A stretch of 32,494 bases of DNA, taken from the NCBI GenBank assembly GCA_025350695.1, contig JANXXI010000286.1, positions 1 to 32,494 on the forward strand. Reading direction: 5' to 3'. Under the pieces are notes generated by a model, which saw nothing but the letters and a program-made list of their open reading frames with translations, searched no databases and was not told the origin of the DNA. This stretch comes from Acidobacteriota bacterium (GTDB taxonomy: Bacteria > Acidobacteriota > Terriglobia > Bryobacterales > Bryobacteraceae). Position numbers and translations under genes: made by a program. Below are positions 25,073-32,494 of this stretch, piece after piece (position 1 is the stretch's first letter; every line of letters begins with the position of its first letter).

Positions 25073-27985
25073 TTATTGTTTTGGTGTTGCTAGCTTTTCC
25101 TTGAAGGTCTTATCCAGCTTTGAGATTGTCTCGAGCGCCTGGGCCGTGGGTGCCGCGTCTGCCTCTTCGGTGATCTTCATCAACTCCAGGAACTCGCTGG
25201 CCAGCTTATCCAGTTCCGCGTTCTTCGGCAGCCCGCGGATCTTGGCGATATTGTCATAGCATCGGTACGAGGCGTCGAACATCTTCTGGATGTCCGAAGG
25301 GCTTGCCTTCACCCGCGGATCCATGCGGATCTCCAGAGGTTGCTCCATCTGCTTCGTGCCTACGGTCAAGCGGACGGTATAAGCGCCGGGGGGGACAAGC
25401 GGGCCCTCAGGATCACTCGGCGTATCGCGGTAGATCGCTGAAATGGGGAACGTGCGGGGGAAACCTTCGGGGGGCGCGTAGCGCAAGTCCCACACGAAAC
25501 GCTGCATTCCGGCTTTGGTAGGCAGAGTGCGTGGGTCACGGAACCAGTAAGTTGGGTAGGCTTGCTTTGTCTCATCGATTACTTCCGGCTTATCTGCGCT
25601 CGAAAAGCGGCGGACTAACCTTCGTTTGGCGTCAAAGATCTCAAGAGTAAGTGGCCCGTAAGTTTCTGTATCGAGGATGTAATCGATCATCGCGCCGTCG
25701 GGCGGGTTTTGGCCCATCGGTTCATCGGGTGGAATGGGTGTATCGGTATTGACGCTGCGGCGCACGCGGTGGGTAAGTTGCGGCTTGAACAGATGGTCGC
25801 CTGAGGCGGCGACAATTACGTTGAGTTGGCGTAACGGCGTCAGGTTGTCGAGAATCCAGAAGGAGCGCCCATGGGTACCGGCCACCAGATCATCGTCATG
25901 CACCACGATGTCGCGAACCGACGTTGCGGGCATGTTCAACCGCAGGGGCAGCCAGGTGTCGCCGTCGTTCAGCGTGAAATAAACAGACCGTTCGGTTGAA
26001 GCGTACAGCATCCCTTTACGTTTGGGATCTTCGCGTACCGCATTCACCACTTCGTTGGCGGGGATGCCATTTACAATCTGCTTCCAGGTCTTTCCACTAT
26101 CGTGCGTGCGGTAAATATGCGGGCGCAGGTCATCCAGGCGGAAACAGTTTATGGCGGCGTAGGCGGTTTCATCGTCATAGTGCGAGGCCTCCATCAGCGA
26201 GATTTTACTCCAACTTGTAAGCTCCGGCGGAGTAACATTGGTCCACTTACGACCACCGTCGCGAGTTAGGTGAATGAGGCCGTCGTCGGTGCCGGCCCAA
26301 ATCGTATTCACGTTTTTGAAGGATGGCGCGATGGTGTAGATCACTCCCCGGCGGGCCATGGTTTCCATAGAGGGCTCACGGTACACGCCAATGCTATCTG
26401 GCACGCTATTCTTTTCGCGGCTCAAGTCCGGGCTGATCACTTGCCACGATTTGCCGCCCGTGGTCGTCTTAAACAGCACGTTGCCGGCGTAGTAGAGCAC
26501 GTGCGGATCGACCGGCGAAAACAGCACGGGGGCGGTGCGCAGAAAGCGATAGCTGCCGCGCCGCACGGGTTCCGGCGCGATATTCTGCACCTGGCCGGTG
26601 CGCTTGTCGAAGCGCGTGAGCTTGCCGCCGATGATGATGTTTGGGTCAAGCGGGTCAGCCGCGACGTAACCGTATTCTTCGGCGCCGACGGTGCGCCAGT
26701 CGCGCCATGTGATGGCTCCATAATCGCCACGACTCGCCACGCCCGCCGAGCCACTCTCCTGCTGGCCGCCATAAACCCAGTAAGGAAACTGATTATCGGT
26801 CGAGACGTGGTAAAACTGCGCCGTGGCTTGGTTATACCAGGAACTCCAGGTTTCGCCGCCGTTGACGGTGACCACTGCGCCTTGATCGGCTGCGAACAGC
26901 ATCACTTCTGGCCGATCGGGGTTTATCCAAATGCGGTGATAATCATCGCCGCCGGGCGCGCCTTTTAAGCCACGGAAAGTCTTGCCGCCGTCGGTGGAAA
27001 CGTAAGTTCCCGTGTTGGCGACATAAACGGTTTCGGGGTCTTGTGGATGGGGGCGGACTTCGGCGAAATCTGAGCCGCGACCCCATAGACGGCCATCGCC
27101 GGTCAGGCGTCGCCATGACTCGCCGGAATCTTCTGAACGGTAGATGCCGGCCGATTCGCGATCGGCCTCGACGGTGGCGTAGATAATTTTCGGATTACTT
27201 GCGGCAATGCCGATGCCGATGCGGCCAAGTCCTTGGGCGAAGGTGGGAAGGCCTTTCGTAAGTTGCCGCCATGTGGCGCCGCCATCGGTCGATTTGAACA
27301 AGCCACTGCCCGGGCCGGTCCAGGCGCCGTTTTCCCAAGGGCCTTGGCGTGCAGCCCACATGTCGGCATAGATGGTTTGCGGGTCCTTCGGGTCGAACGC
27401 AACTTGGATCGCGCCAGTGTTTTCATCCTTATATAAGATGCGTTGCCAGGTCTCGCCACCATCGAGCGAGCGATAGACGCCGCGTTCGGGGTTAGCTCCA
27501 TAGGGATGGCCAAGCGCGGCGACGAAGATGCGATTGGGATCGGATGGATCGACAATGATGGAGGCAAGTTGTTGGGCGTCGCGCAGGCCCATATTGCGCC
27601 ATGAGGCTCCGCCGTCGGTTGACTTATAAACGCCATCGCCAACTGAAAGATCGGGACGTTGGAGGCCTTCACCGCTGGCTGCGTAGATTACGTTGGGGTT
27701 CGATTGGGAGACGGCGATGTCGCCTATTGATCCGGTGGGTTGCGAATCGAAGATGGGTTTCCAGGTGCGGCCATAGTCGTTAGTCTTCCAGACGCCGCCG
27801 TTGTTGACTCCAATGTAGAACACGTTGGGTTGGCTGCGAACTCCGGTGGCGCCGACGGTGCGGCCGCCGCGGAAAGGACCGATGTTGCGCCATCGCATAT
27901 TTTGCCAGAGGGTTGGATTGAGCGGCTGAGATTGAAGCGTGATCGTGAACAGAGCCAGTGAGACTAAGTGTGCCGGTTTTAGCAT
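25073..27985 (-). CDS. Secreted Asp-box (BNR/VPS10-like) beta-propeller protein
   Basis: 970-aa exported protein with a short signal (KPAHLVSLALFTITLQSQ) and many Asp-box repeats of the form S-x-D-x-G-x-T-W: STDGGASW, SLDGGETW, STDGGATW, SEDSGESW, STDGGKTF, THDSGKTW. These form one or two beta-propellers as in sialidases, sortilin/VPS10 and xyloglucanases. The region starts with WRNIGPFRGGRTVGATG, shared by a large acidobacterial and bacteroidetal group annotated as glycosyl hydrolase. A C-terminal part (about residue 740 on) carries an Ig-like beta-sandwich with PPGAYTVRLTVG and ends in a helical domain. No catalytic residues can be assigned, so an enzymatic role is uncertain. It is divergent from the GH10 gene with little space between. 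Confidence 0.88.
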   Translation of the reverse strand: MLKPAHLVSLALFTITLQSQPLNPTLWQNMRWRNIGPFRGGRTVGATGVRSQPNVFYIGVNNGGVWKTNDYGRTWKPIFDSQPTGSIGDIAVSQSNPNVIYAASGEGLQRPDLSVGDGVYKSTDGGASWRNMGLRDAQQLASIIVDPSDPNRIFVAALGHPYGANPERGVYRSLDGGETWQRILYKDENTGAIQVAFDPKDPQTIYADMWAARQGPWENGAWTGPGSGLFKSTDGGATWRQLTKGLPTFAQGLGRIGIGIAASNPKIIYATVEADRESAGIYRSEDSGESWRRLTGDGRLWGRGSDFAEVRPHPQDPETVYVANTGTYVSTDGGKTFRGLKGAPGGDDYHRIWINPDRPEVMLFAADQGAVVTVNGGETWSSWYNQATAQFYHVSTDNQFPYWVYGGQQESGSAGVASRGDYGAITWRDWRTVGAEEYGYVAADPLDPNIIIGGKLTRFDKRTGQVQNIAPEPVRRGSYRFLRTAPVLFSPVDPHVLYYAGNVLFKTTTGGKSWQVISPDLSREKNSVPDSIGVYREPSMETMARRGVIYTIAPSFKNVNTIWAGTDDGLIHLTRDGGRKWTNVTPPELTSWSKISLMEASHYDDETAYAAINCFRLDDLRPHIYRTHDSGKTWKQIVNGIPANEVVNAVREDPKRKGMLYASTERSVYFTLNDGDTWLPLRLNMPATSVRDIVVHDDDLVAGTHGRSFWILDNLTPLRQLNVIVAASGDHLFKPQLTHRVRRSVNTDTPIPPDEPMGQNPPDGAMIDYILDTETYGPLTLEIFDAKRRLVRRFSSADKPEVIDETKQAYPTYWFRDPRTLPTKAGMQRFVWDLRYAPPEGFPRTFPISAIYRDTPSDPEGPLVPPGAYTVRLTVGTKQMEQPLEIRMDPRVKASPSDIQKMFDASYRCYDNIAKIRGLPKNAELDKLASEFLELMKITEEADAAPTAQALETISKLDKTFKEKLATPKQ

Positions 27986-27997
27986 GGGATTAGGTGC

Positions 27998-28519
27998 ATG
28001 ATAGCAGGGCAGAGGCGAATTGTTGTTAGATTAATAGTTATGTATGGTCGTCTCCTTGGGGTTTTGTTAACAGCGGCAGCATTCGGCCAAAGCCTTATGC
28101 CGGTTGCCTATTTGACGGAAATTCGCTCGACCGGCCCGGCCACCGTAAAACGTGTCGGCGTCGGATTACGGCCATTTTCAGAAGCGCTTAGCATCGACAC
28201 GCAACAACCGGGCCCGACCATGGATGATTCGCGCTTGGAGTGGGCAAATACTCAACCGATCAATAAGCTGGATCGGCTTCGGCTCACTTTCTGGGCCCGG
28301 AAGACAGCTCCGCAGGATGGCTTCAATCTGCGAGCTAACGTTAGTTTGGAGTCTATTTACAGGCTGCCGCTGCTCGATACGGTCTTTCCGGTGAAGACTG
28401 ACATTTGGACGTCCTACGGCTTCGATGTGACTGCCGATGCCACCTTCGCGCCCGGCGATCTGCGCCTGATCTTCAAACATGGGTTTGGGCCGCAGACCTA
28501 CGAACTGGGGGGGCATTGA
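27998..28519 (+). CDS. N-terminal part of a GH10 xylanase, split off by a frameshift
   Basis: 173-aa fragment with a signal peptide (MYGRLLGVLLTAAAFGQ, from an internal ATG at 28040; the longer start at 27998 is also possible) and a carbohydrate-binding-module-like beta-sandwich. It ends in FGPQTYELGGH and a TGA. A matching strand in the next frame is FELGGI (second binding domain), and the downstream frame reads GGIEWKNLG directly after the break. The break lies in a run of seven G at 28507-28513; six G would keep the frame and fuse this piece to the downstream xylanase. Read as one gene with 28479-30317. Confidence 0.75.
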   Translation: MIAGQRRIVVRLIVMYGRLLGVLLTAAAFGQSLMPVAYLTEIRSTGPATVKRVGVGLRPFSEALSIDTQQPGPTMDDSRLEWANTQPINKLDRLRLTFWARKTAPQDGFNLRANVSLESIYRLPLLDTVFPVKTDIWTSYGFDVTADATFAPGDLRLIFKHGFGPQTYELGGH

Positions 28520-30317
28520 ATGGAAGAATCTTGGCCCTGCGCCTCCACTTTCGGCAAAGGGTGAGCGCGTGGAGCCAGTCGGAGATCTGACGAAATTCAG
28601 TGCCTATTTCGATGGTGCAGTGGGCGGCGGATCAGCTGTAGTTGGGCCCGCGGATGGACCCGGGTTCAATCGGGCAGTGCAGATTACCACGCGTGGCGCC
28701 TCTGCCTCCATCTTCGGCGCGGCTCTTTCGTGGAACATTGATCGTGCCTTGGCGCGCAACGATGTGATGCATTTAACTTTCTACGCGCGGCGCCTTGAGG
28801 GCGCGCAGCCTTTTATTCAAGCGCAGACCGTGGTGGAGCGCAATTCCGGTGATTTTTCCAAGTCGCTAACGCTGCAGCTGCCCGCCGAATCTAATGAGTG
28901 GCGCCTGTTTCAAGTACCCTTTCTAATCAACATTGACTACGCGCCCGGTTCCGTGGCCTCCCGTTTTCAATTTGGCGCCGGGCCGCAGAAGTTTGAACTG
29001 GGAGGCATCACGCTGCTCCACTACGGTAAGCGCGCCACGGTGGACCAGTTGCCGACAAGTTTCACGTACCCAGGCCGCGGAGATTTGAACGCGGCATGGC
29101 GTTTACGCGCCCTTGAATCAATTGAGGCCAATCGTAAGAAGCCATTTACCGTGATGGTTACAAACTCTGAGGGTGAGCCGGTTGCGAACGCCCAAGTGAC
29201 CGTTCAGCAGCTGAATCACAAGTTCCGCTTTGGTTCGGCCGTGGCGGCGGCGGGGCCGATGGGAACGGGTTTCGATGCCGATCAATATCGGTCGAGAATT
29301 ACCACGCACTTCAATACCTCCGTTCTGGAGAACGATTTGAAGTGGCCCTTCTTTGACTGCGTCAATTGCGGTTTTACCAAGGAACAAACACGCGCCGCCA
29401 TTGATTGGCTGACGGAACAACGAATCGGCGTGCGGGGCCACGTGTTGATCTGGCCTAGTTTCCGTAACATGCCCAACGGTTTGGTCAATCTGACTCCGGA
29501 CGTGCTGCGGGCTCGTATCGAAGAGCGTTTCCGTTCCGTGCTGCAAGATGAAGGCGTTCGAGGCAGACTCTACAACTGGAACGTCCTCAATGAACCGTTC
29601 GACAATAATGACGTTCAAGGACGCCTGGGTGGCGTGGCCGGTGTAACTGCATCGAATGGCGTTCTTGGAAATCGGGAGGCGATTCGTTGGTTTGAAATGG
29701 CGCGGGAATTGGAGCCCGGAGCGAGGCTTTTCTTGAATGACTACGACCAGTTTGAAAGCGGAAATCCCAACGGCCCACATACTAATTATTCGTTTGCCTT
29801 CTTGAAGTATCTGGTCGACAATGGCGCTCCGGTGGACGGCTTCGGCTTTCAATCCCACTTCGGCTCGCCTCAATCGATGGACGTCGTTCATAGTGTTGTT
29901 GATCGCTATGTGCAAGCATTTCCATTAGATTATGCGGTATCGGAGTTTGACATCAACACGCCGGATGAGGCGATGCAGGCTGACTACACGCGTGAGTTTG
30001 CCACTTACATTTTTGGCCAGCCGCGATTCAAAGATTTCCTGATGTGGGGGTTTTGGGAACGCCGCCACTGGCTGCCGGCCGGCGCCATGTACAGGGCCGA
30101 TTGGTCTTCAAAACCCAATGCTATCGCCTGGAACAACCTGTGGTTCAAGGAATGGTGGTCGAACCTTTTAGGCCGGACCGGTGCGGATGGAGCATACCAA
30201 GGGCGGGTTTTTGCGGGGCGGTATCAAGTTACAGTCAGGGTGGGTGACCAGGTGAGGACGAGTATTGAACCAATCATTCGCGAGCGCGTGATACGAGTGG
30301 TCATCCCAAAAGACTGA
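28479..30317 (+). CDS. GH10 endo-1,4-beta-xylanase (C-terminal part)
   Basis: 612-aa frame carrying a second carbohydrate-binding-like domain (about 28560-29040) and a GH10 TIM-barrel. Catalytic residues are visible: general acid/base Glu372 in WNVLNEP and nucleophile Glu489 in AVSEFDIN, as in retaining xylanases; GHVLIWPS holds the usual substrate-site His. The start of this frame is not natural, because the true N-terminus is supplied by the upstream fragment through the seven-G tract; the first 27 codons are probably out-of-frame text. A short unique C-terminus (GRTGADGAYQGRVFAGRYQV) resembles a small beta-sandwich. It should hydrolyse xylan in the periplasm or outside the cell. Confidence 0.9.
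   Translation: MGLGRRPTNWGGIEWKNLGPAPPLSAKGERVEPVGDLTKFSAYFDGAVGGGSAVVGPADGPGFNRAVQITTRGASASIFGAALSWNIDRALARNDVMHLTFYARRLEGAQPFIQAQTVVERNSGDFSKSLTLQLPAESNEWRLFQVPFLINIDYAPGSVASRFQFGAGPQKFELGGITLLHYGKRATVDQLPTSFTYPGRGDLNAAWRLRALESIEANRKKPFTVMVTNSEGEPVANAQVTVQQLNHKFRFGSAVAAAGPMGTGFDADQYRSRITTHFNTSVLENDLKWPFFDCVNCGFTKEQTRAAIDWLTEQRIGVRGHVLIWPSFRNMPNGLVNLTPDVLRARIEERFRSVLQDEGVRGRLYNWNVLNEPFDNNDVQGRLGGVAGVTASNGVLGNREAIRWFEMARELEPGARLFLNDYDQFESGNPNGPHTNYSFAFLKYLVDNGAPVDGFGFQSHFGSPQSMDVVHSVVDRYVQAFPLDYAVSEFDINTPDEAMQADYTREFATYIFGQPRFKDFLMWGFWERRHWLPAGAMYRADWSSKPNAIAWNNLWFKEWWSNLLGRTGADGAYQGRVFAGRYQVTVRVGDQVRTSIEPIIRERVIRVVIPKD
28507..28513 (+). other. Seven-G tract causing a frameshift in the xylanase gene
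   Basis: The run of seven G separates the two xylanase frames. With six G the codons read CTG GGG GGC ATT GAA and the fold continues; with seven the frame ends five codons on. It may be a sequencing error, a real null allele, or a phase-variable tract. Confidence 0.75.
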
Positions 30318-30359
30318 AATCATTTGTCAGCATTTGTGATGCTTTGTACGCCCGAAAAG

Positions 30360-30369
30360 AAAACGTTTT
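30360..30369. promoter_or_regulatory. LacI-type operator candidate 1
   Basis: AAAACGTTTT is a perfect 10-base palindrome with the central CG typical of LacI/GalR-family operators. It lies 42 bases behind the xylanase stop. Its centre is 48 bases from that of the second copy. Confidence 0.5.
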
Positions 30370-30407
30370 ATATCGCCACTTATGGTACTAAGTAGTCTAT
30401 TAGTAAC

Positions 30408-30417
30408 AAAACGTTTT
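30408..30417. promoter_or_regulatory. LacI-type operator candidate 2
   Basis: A second AAAACGTTTT palindrome, directly against the -35 box of the promoter at 30420. A repressor bound here would block that promoter. A third, shorter copy (AAACGTTT) is found at 30702-30709 in the start of the receptor gene. Confidence 0.55.
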
Positions 30418-30419
30418 CG

Positions 30420-30448
30420 TTGCAACTAAGTAATTCGCATGTTACTAT
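30420..30448 (+). promoter_or_regulatory. Extended -10 sigma-70 promoter
   Basis: TTGCAA (30420-30425), a 17-base spacer and TACTAT (30443-30448) with a TG one base before the -10 (30440-30441). Transcription should start near 30455, upstream of a hairpin terminator and of the TonB-dependent receptor gene. Confidence 0.65.
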
Positions 30449-30454
30449 CCTAAC

Positions 30455-30579
30455 TTACTGGAAGGCCTCTCTAACATTGGTTTATTGAGGAATGATGAGT
30501 CCCTAAGTTTTGACCATTTTGCCTTGTGCATGACAGGGGCGCCAGTGTCGCCGAAAGGCGTTACTGGCGTCATTTTTTC
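30455..30579 (+). ncRNA. Candidate leader or small RNA ending in a hairpin terminator
   Basis: A transcript from the promoter at 30420 would run about 125 bases and end at the hairpin 30538-30571 with its U-run, well before the receptor start at 30699. It contains no sizeable reading frame. It may be an independent small RNA or a conditional (attenuator or riboswitch-like) leader for the receptor gene. A GGCCTC/GAGG partial pairing is possible in its first half. I do not recognise a known RNA class in it. Confidence 0.4.
30538..30579 (+). terminator. Rho-independent terminator before the second TonB-dependent receptor
   Basis: A 15-position stem (GGCGCCAGTGTCGCC against GGCGTTACTGGCGTC, with two G-U pairs and one T-T mismatch) is closed by a GAAA tetraloop and followed by ATTTTTT. 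It can end transcripts from the promoter at 30420 or read-through from the xylanase gene. Confidence 0.85.
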
Positions 30580-30698
30580 CTGAGACTCGCGTCCCCAGCA
30601 TCACCCCCTAGCATTGTTCACGAATTCGGCATTACAATTAGGTTAAGCTTGAGCACTCTGCCCCGTTTCGAGGAGTGGCTAGTTATTAGGGGGAACCT

Positions 30699-32494
30699 AT
30701 GAAACGTTTACGATGCCTATTGGCAACCATCCTTTGCCTAGCCGGATTGGCCACGGCGCAATCAGTTACCTCAGAAATTCTTGGTGTCGTAAAAGACCCA
30801 ACCGGATCGGCGATTCCAAACGCCAAGGTGACCGTCAAGAACTTAGACACAAACATTAACCGTGACTCGACCACGGATACGGAGGGCCGCTTCCGGGCTT
30901 TGCAATTGCAGCCTGGCCGCTATCAGGTGATTGTAGATGCCGCCGGCTTTGCCAAAGTGATTCAGGGTCCTGTCACCTTGCTGTTGAATGAGCGGCCCAG
31001 TCTGGACATCTCTTTGAAGGTATCGTCAATTTCAGAAACGATTGAGATCACTAGTGCCGTACCGCTGGTTAACGTAACCAATGCCGAAGTCGGTGTAAAC
31101 TTCGACGGTAAGCGCATTACGGAAATGCCTCTAGCCGCCAACGGCAACGTGCTGGGTATAGCGCTTCAGGTAGCCGGCGTCAGCCAACTATCCAGCGGCA
31201 ACAGCACATTTGCTTCCGGCGGAGTTTCATTTTCCGTCAATGGAATGCGGACGCGCTCCAATAACTTCATGATCGACGGGCAGGATTCCAATAATCCGTC
31301 CGTCACAGGCTTGGTTCAGGAAGTGAACAACCCTGACGCCGTGGCGGAATTCCGGTTGATCACTAACCAGTTCCTTCCCGAATACGGTCGCTCGGCCGGT
31401 TCGGTTGTAAGTATCATCACAAAGAGCGGAACGAATGGTTTCCACGGTTCTGGTTACTGGTCTTACAATGGAAACGCGCTTAATTCGCGCAGCAATCTCG
31501 ACAAGCGCACTTTTACCAAGGCTCCCTGGCGCGTACAGAATCAGGTTGGCGCTACTGTGGGCGGGCCGGTGATCAAGGATAAGACATTCTTTTTCTTTTC
31601 CGGTCTGCGTTGGACCGATCATCGATTCGCCAGCGGAACAGCCATCGGCGGCGCGCCGACGCAGGCAGGTAAGGATATTCTCAACACGGTTGCGGGAACA
31701 TTGCCCCAAGTAAAGGCGGTACTTGATTTCCTTCCTGCCGCGCAGCAAGCTACCGGAGCCACGGCGCGCTTGCTTCGAAACGGACAGACCTACACGGTAC
31801 CGCTTGGCACGCTAAGCGGAGCAGCTCCGAATACGTTCGACGCCTGGCAATGGACCGGTCGTGGTGATCATCGTTTCAACGACAAGCACTCGTTGATGAT
31901 GCGTTTTGGCAGCGACACGCGGACGTCGGTATCCGGCCAAGCGGTTCCTCCCGGGCTGACGGCGTCGACCCCCGCGAAGCGTAATTCCGCCGGTGTTGCT
32001 CTAACCACTTCCTTGAAATCTAATGTGATCAACGAAATGCGGTTTGGATTTCAACGGGTTACCTCAGTGACCAATGCCGCGGATTCCAGGGCAGCGACAA
32101 TTCCTTCGATTGAAATCCCGGAATTCGGTTTGGCTGGATTCAACGATGCTGCTTCCCGCACCGCCATCGGCCTTGCTGTGAATCTACCGCAATCGCAGTA
32201 CCTGACCAACTATCAGTTGATCAATAATCTGACCTGGATCAAGGGCAGTCACAACATGAAGTTCGGTATCGACTTCCGGCGTCAGGATCAGAATCAGGAC
32301 TTCAACCCCACGTTGCGCGGGCGGCTGGTTTATAACAACCTCCAGGATTTGGTGGATGACGTGGCGCAGACTGCTTCAATTAACAGCTTCCTGCCAGGTG
32401 TGCCGAAGTTCCAATCCTACAGGTATTACGATCAGTTCTTTTTCGCTCAAGACGAATTTCGGCTGAAGCCAAATTTCACGATCACTTACGGTCT
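30699..32494 (+). CDS. TonB-dependent receptor, Oar type (5' part, runs off the window)
   Basis: The frame starts with ATG at 30699 after a strong AGGGGGA site and stays open to the end of the window (598 codons). The product opens with a signal peptide (MKRLRCLLATILCLAGLATAQ), then a carboxypeptidase-regulatory-like domain (ILGVVKDPTGSAIPNAKVTV) at about 25-110, a plug with MPLAANGNVLG and EYGRSAGSVVSIITKSGTN, and the beginning of the beta-barrel (NFMIDGQDSNNP lies in the plug, SGLRWTDHRF in the barrel). It is likely a nutrient transporter of the outer membrane, possibly for xylo-oligosaccharides given the adjacent xylanase; this is an inference. An AAACGTTT palindrome lies in codons 2-4. 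Transcription may come from the promoter at 30420 past the terminator. Confidence 0.93.
   Translation, partial: MKRLRCLLATILCLAGLATAQSVTSEILGVVKDPTGSAIPNAKVTVKNLDTNINRDSTTDTEGRFRALQLQPGRYQVIVDAAGFAKVIQGPVTLLLNERPSLDISLKVSSISETIEITSAVPLVNVTNAEVGVNFDGKRITEMPLAANGNVLGIALQVAGVSQLSSGNSTFASGGVSFSVNGMRTRSNNFMIDGQDSNNPSVTGLVQEVNNPDAVAEFRLITNQFLPEYGRSAGSVVSIITKSGTNGFHGSGYWSYNGNALNSRSNLDKRTFTKAPWRVQNQVGATVGGPVIKDKTFFFFSGLRWTDHRFASGTAIGGAPTQAGKDILNTVAGTLPQVKAVLDFLPAAQQATGATARLLRNGQTYTVPLGTLSGAAPNTFDAWQWTGRGDHRFNDKHSLMMRFGSDTRTSVSGQAVPPGLTASTPAKRNSAGVALTTSLKSNVINEMRFGFQRVTSVTNAADSRAATIPSIEIPEFGLAGFNDAASRTAIGLAVNLPQSQYLTNYQLINNLTWIKGSHNMKFGIDFRRQDQNQDFNPTLRGRLVYNNLQDLVDDVAQTASINSFLPGVPKFQSYRYYDQFFFAQDEFRLKPNFTITYG

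Noticed and set aside
26270-26968. 232-codon plus-strand open frame
   Set aside because: Antisense to the Asp-box propeller protein; composition typical of a shadow frame in a G+C-rich gene.
29118-29915. 265-codon minus-strand open frame
   Set aside because: Antisense to the catalytic part of the GH10 xylanase; no family resemblance.
30318-30350. Weak hairpin AGCAT/ATGCT behind the xylanase
   Set aside because: Only five pairs and a short U-run; the stronger terminator at 30538 is a better candidate.
1-32494. CRISPR arrays, tRNA, rRNA, insertion sequences
   Set aside because: No regularly spaced repeats, cloverleaf or rRNA signatures, transposase motifs or terminal inverted repeats were seen.

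Overview
The window looks like the chromosome of a heterotrophic Acidobacteriota bacterium of the Solibacter/Bryobacter type. This is an inference from gene content: Oar-type TonB-dependent receptors with an N-terminal carboxypeptidase-regulatory domain, Uma2 nuclease genes in intact and decayed copies, Tat-exported sulfatase, enolase-superfamily and DUF1080 proteins, and a long Asp-box beta-propeller protein. I see no rRNA, tRNA, CRISPR array, integrase or transposase.

Layout. 1-1250: a small unknown gene and a decayed Uma2 gene. 1261-2718: a Tat-exported sulfatase running tail-to-tail into a minus-strand operon (7504 to 2715). That operon encodes a small secreted protein, a Tat-exported enolase-superfamily dehydratase-like protein, a PA14-domain protein, an unknown protein and a membrane-anchored MutS-like ATPase. 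7505-8856: a gene-poor scar with diverged copies of the 3' ends of Uma2 and of the efflux adaptor gene. 8857-13999: Uma2 nuclease, then an RND efflux adaptor and permease. 14125-16336: a compact Vsr / C5-methyltransferase / GIY-YIG restriction endonuclease operon resembling Eco29kI. 16402-19088: housekeeping and small genes (small membrane protein, AtpI/AtpZ-like protein, accA, unknown proteins), closed by a strong hairpin terminator. 19140-22610: a TonB-dependent receptor with a recognisable promoter. 22843-24326: a frameshifted SnoaL-like gene and a DUF1080 hydrolase. 24490-24740: a probable remnant of a beta-propeller-repeat protein. 25073-27985: an Asp-box propeller protein. 27998-30317: a GH10 xylanase split by a seven-G tract. 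30318-32494: a regulatory region with LacI-type palindromes, an extended -10 promoter and a terminator hairpin, followed by a second TonB-dependent receptor that runs off the window.

Together the flanking genes suggest uptake and breakdown of plant or sulfated polysaccharides: sulfatase, sugar-acid enzyme, DUF1080, GH10 and two outer-membrane receptors. The restriction-modification operon sits between efflux and fatty-acid genes and looks like an accessory insert. The most notable signals are the regulatory cassette before the second receptor, the seven-G tract in the xylanase, the Vsr-M-R operon, and the several gene remnants. I found no clear evidence for an entirely new multi-gene system.
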